From CAZYBG01 sp964645155 (GTDB taxonomy: Bacteria > Pseudomonadota > Alphaproteobacteria > Rhodobacterales > Rhodobacteraceae): 16,332 nucleotides of DNA. Every line of letters begins with the position of its first letter. The stretch's first letter is position 1. Shown piece by piece: positions 14,544 to 16,332 of the stretch. The stretch is from the NCBI GenBank assembly GCA_964645155.1, contig CAZYBG010000071.1, positions 1 through 16,332 on the forward strand, read 5' to 3'. The notes below the pieces were generated by a model that searched no databases, had not been told where the DNA came from, and was given only the letters and a program-made list of their open reading frames with translations. The position numbers and the translations under genes were made by a program.

Positions 14544-14868
14544 CGGATCTTCCCCCACCTGTCTCGTCCGCAACGCGGCGCGCCTCGGCGGCGTAGGCCG
14601 AAAGCGCATCATCCCAGAGCCCGTCGAGCCAGGCCCGGAGCCCGGCGAACCCCTCGGGCGCGAGCGCGTAGAGGCGCCGCGCGCCGTCGCGGCGCATGGT
14701 GAGCAGGCCGGCATCCGCCAGGACCCTGAGGTGCTGCGAGACGGCCGGGCGGCTCACGGGCAGCGTGCCGGCGAGCTCGCCCACCGGCAGCGCCCGGCGC
14801 TTCAGCCGCTCCACGATGGCGCGGCGGGTCGGGTCGGCAAGGGCGCTGATGGCGGTTTCGTAAGTCAC
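14536..14868 (-). CDS. ArsR/SmtB-family transcriptional repressor (no metal site seen)
   Basis: The 110-residue protein is a winged helix-turn-helix: ALADPTRRAIVERLKRR (helices 1-2), PVGELAGTLPVSRPAVSQHLRVLADAGLL (recognition helix, here given as SRPAVSQHLRVLADAGLL) and the wing MRRDGARRLYAL. The protein has no cysteine at all, and no acidic/histidine metal cluster of the ArsR, SmtB or CadC kinds is evident. It therefore resembles the SRPBCC-linked, non-metal ArsR subgroup. It starts with GTG (14868-14866), directly after a 15-bp palindrome and without a Shine-Dalgarno sequence. It overlaps the SRPBCC gene by 8 nt, so the two are probably co-transcribed and coupled. Likely role: repressing its own cluster until a ligand or stress relieves it (inference from the family and the operator). 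Confidence 0.9.
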   Translation of the reverse strand: MTYETAISALADPTRRAIVERLKRRALPVGELAGTLPVSRPAVSQHLRVLADAGLLTMRRDGARRLYALAPEGFAGLRAWLDGLWDDALSAYAAEARRVADETGGGRSDA

Positions 14869-14883
14869 GGCTTACCGTAAGCC
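14869..14883. promoter_or_regulatory. Palindromic operator in front of arsR
   Basis: GGCTTAC-C-GTAAGCC is a perfect 7-1-7 inverted repeat immediately before the GTG start. A second palindrome, AGCCATGGCT (14880-14889), overlaps its edge. CGTAAG occurs again at 14860-14865, inside the start of arsR. ArsR dimers bind such inverted repeats, so autoregulation is the likely role. Confidence 0.6.
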
Positions 14884-14903
14884 ATGGCTCACCTCTTCGT
14901 CAA
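14874..14903 (-). promoter_or_regulatory. Possible arsR promoter overlapping the operator
   Basis: On the minus strand, TTGACG (14903-14898, 5/6 to the -35 consensus) is followed after 18 nt by TACGGT (14879-14874, 3/6 to the -10 consensus). The -10 falls inside the 15-bp palindrome. The predicted start of transcription is close to the GTG itself, so the message could be leaderless. Confidence 0.4.
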
Positions 14904-14919
14904 GTCCGAGCGGCCTCCC

Positions 14920-14948
14920 TTGCAGCGGTTCGGGCGCGACACTAAGAC
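14920..14948 (+). promoter_or_regulatory. Possible clpP promoter
   Basis: TTGCAG (14920-14925) and TAAGAC (14943-14948) are 17 nt apart in the 131-nt gap between divergent arsR and clpP. The CCTTG context at the -35 is also compatible with the heat-shock sigma factor RpoH, which often drives clpP, but the -10 does not clearly fit. A weak AGGGG (14987-14991) serves as ribosome binding site for ATG 15000. Confidence 0.35.
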
Positions 14949-14999
14949 TCGGTCAAGATTTCGCGGAGTAGACGTGACCAACGGCTAGGGGCAGCGGCG

Positions 15000-15632
15000 A
15001 TGAGAGATCCGATCGAGACCTACATGAACACCCTCGTGCCGATGGTGGTCGAGCAGACCAGCCGGGGCGAGCGGGCCTACGACATCTTCTCGCGCCTGCT
15101 GAAGGAGCGGATCATCTTCCTCTCCGGCCCGGTGCATGACGGGATGTCAAGCCTGATCGTGGCGCAGCTTCTGTTCCTCGAGAGCGAGAATCCGTCGAAG
15201 GAAATCTCGATGTACATCAACTCGCCCGGCGGCGTGGTGACCTCGGGCCTCTCGATCTACGACACGATGCAGTACATCCGCCCCAAGGTCTCGACGCTCG
15301 TCGTCGGCCAGGCCGCCTCGATGGGTTCGCTGCTGCTGACCGCGGGCGAGAAGGCGATGCGCTTCTCGCTGCCGAACAGCCGGATCATGGTGCACCAGCC
15401 CTCGGGCGGCTACCAGGGCCAGGCGACCGACATCATGATCCACGCCGAGGAGACGCTGAAGCTCAAGCGCCGGCTGAACGAGATCTACGTCAAGCACACC
15501 GGTCAGACGCTCGACGACGTCGAGACGGCGCTGGAGCGCGACCGGTTCATGAGCGCCGAGGACGCCAAGGCCTGGGGCCTGATCGACGAGATCGTCGACA
15601 GCCGGCCGAAAGCGGCGGACGAGGGCAAGTAA
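15000..15632 (+). CDS. clpP: ATP-dependent Clp protease proteolytic subunit ClpP
   Basis: ClpP is the serine peptidase whose 14-mer barrel degrades proteins unfolded by ClpX or ClpA. The 210 residues are of normal length. The triad is complete: Ser107 in GQAASMGS, His132 in MVHQPSGG, and Asp181 in ERDRFMSAEDA. The oxyanion-region INSPGGVV (73-80) is present. A short N-terminal propeptide is expected, with cleavage around residue 10 before TLVPMVVEQTSRGER, by comparison with other ClpP proteins. It is followed by an intrinsic terminator and then clpX, the standard clpP-clpX order. Confidence 0.97.
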   Translation: MRDPIETYMNTLVPMVVEQTSRGERAYDIFSRLLKERIIFLSGPVHDGMSSLIVAQLLFLESENPSKEISMYINSPGGVVTSGLSIYDTMQYIRPKVSTLVVGQAASMGSLLLTAGEKAMRFSLPNSRIMVHQPSGGYQGQATDIMIHAEETLKLKRRLNEIYVKHTGQTLDDVETALERDRFMSAEDAKAWGLIDEIVDSRPKAADEGK

Positions 15633-15634
15633 CG

Positions 15635-15657
15635 CGCCCGGGAGGGCGGGATTTTTT
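15635..15657 (+). terminator. Intrinsic terminator between clpP and clpX
   Basis: A 5-bp all-GC stem, CGCCC / GGGCG, with a GGGA loop is followed by GGA and six T residues. It starts 2 nt after the clpP stop. The stem is short, so termination may be partial and some clpX transcription may come from clpP. Confidence 0.6.
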
Positions 15658-15661
15658 GGCG

Positions 15662-15690
15662 TTGTGCGGGGCGGGGGGCTGGCCTAGACT
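15662..15690 (+). promoter_or_regulatory. Probable clpX promoter
   Basis: TTGTGC (15662-15667) and TAGACT (15685-15690, 4/6 to the -10 consensus) are 17 nt apart, directly after the terminator. This gives clpX its own start, with a leader of about 43 nt. Confidence 0.45.
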
Positions 15691-15727
15691 TTCGGCCCGG
15701 GGGCCTGCAGCAGGCGCGGGCAACCGC

Positions 15728-15732
15728 AGAGG
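15728..15732 (+). promoter_or_regulatory. Ribosome binding site of clpX
   Basis: AGAGG lies 7 nt before the ATG at 15740, with GGGA also close to the start. It supports this start for clpX. Confidence 0.55.
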
Positions 15733-15739
15733 TTAGGGA

Positions 15740-16332
<593 letters not shown>

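Overview
The window is high-GC DNA (clearly above 65% by eye) from an alphaproteobacterium, most likely Rhodobacterales. The grounds are the ClpP and ClpX sequences, the GlgC type, and the wording of the glycogen genes as I remember them; no search was run. It is mostly conserved chromosome: the end of a cell-wall gene, a glycogen-metabolism operon, a small minus-strand cluster, and the clpP/clpX pair cut by the right edge.

Left part (1-2092, plus strand): the last 39 codons of mraY, a class-V aminotransferase-fold PLP enzyme 7 nt behind it, and a short-chain dehydrogenase/reductase with a clear Shine-Dalgarno site. murD, the usual gene after mraY, is not there.

Central part (2093-12718, plus strand): glgB, glgC, glgA, glgX, malQ and pgm. 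Pgm interconverts glucose-6-P and glucose-1-P, GlgC makes ADP-glucose, GlgA extends alpha-1,4 chains, GlgB adds alpha-1,6 branches, GlgX removes short branches and MalQ recycles maltooligosaccharides. The last four genes overlap by 4 nt at each junction (ATGA, GTGA, ATGA), so they are probably translationally coupled. Glycogen phosphorylase (glgP) is not in the operon. All recognisable catalytic residues are present.

Minus-strand cluster (12743-14883): reading right to left, an ArsR-family repressor, an SRPBCC/AHSA1-like protein overlapping it by 8 nt, a 12-bp tandem repeat that carries repeated stop codons at the SRPBCC 3' end, and a photolyase-family FAD protein. In that protein the FAD domain comes first and an antenna-like alpha/beta domain seems to follow, the reverse of the normal photolyase order. 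A perfect 15-bp palindrome sits directly before the arsR GTG start, over a possible -10 element. This cluster is the least ordinary part of the window.

Right part (14884-16332, plus strand): clpP with an intact catalytic triad, an intrinsic terminator, a probable separate clpX promoter, and the first 197 codons of clpX. No tRNA, rRNA, CRISPR array, insertion sequence or phage gene was seen, and no gene-free stretch exceeds about 130 bases. I found no convincing wholly new multi-gene system. The items most worth a second look are the domain-permuted photolyase homologue, the stop-codon repeat and the arsR operator.
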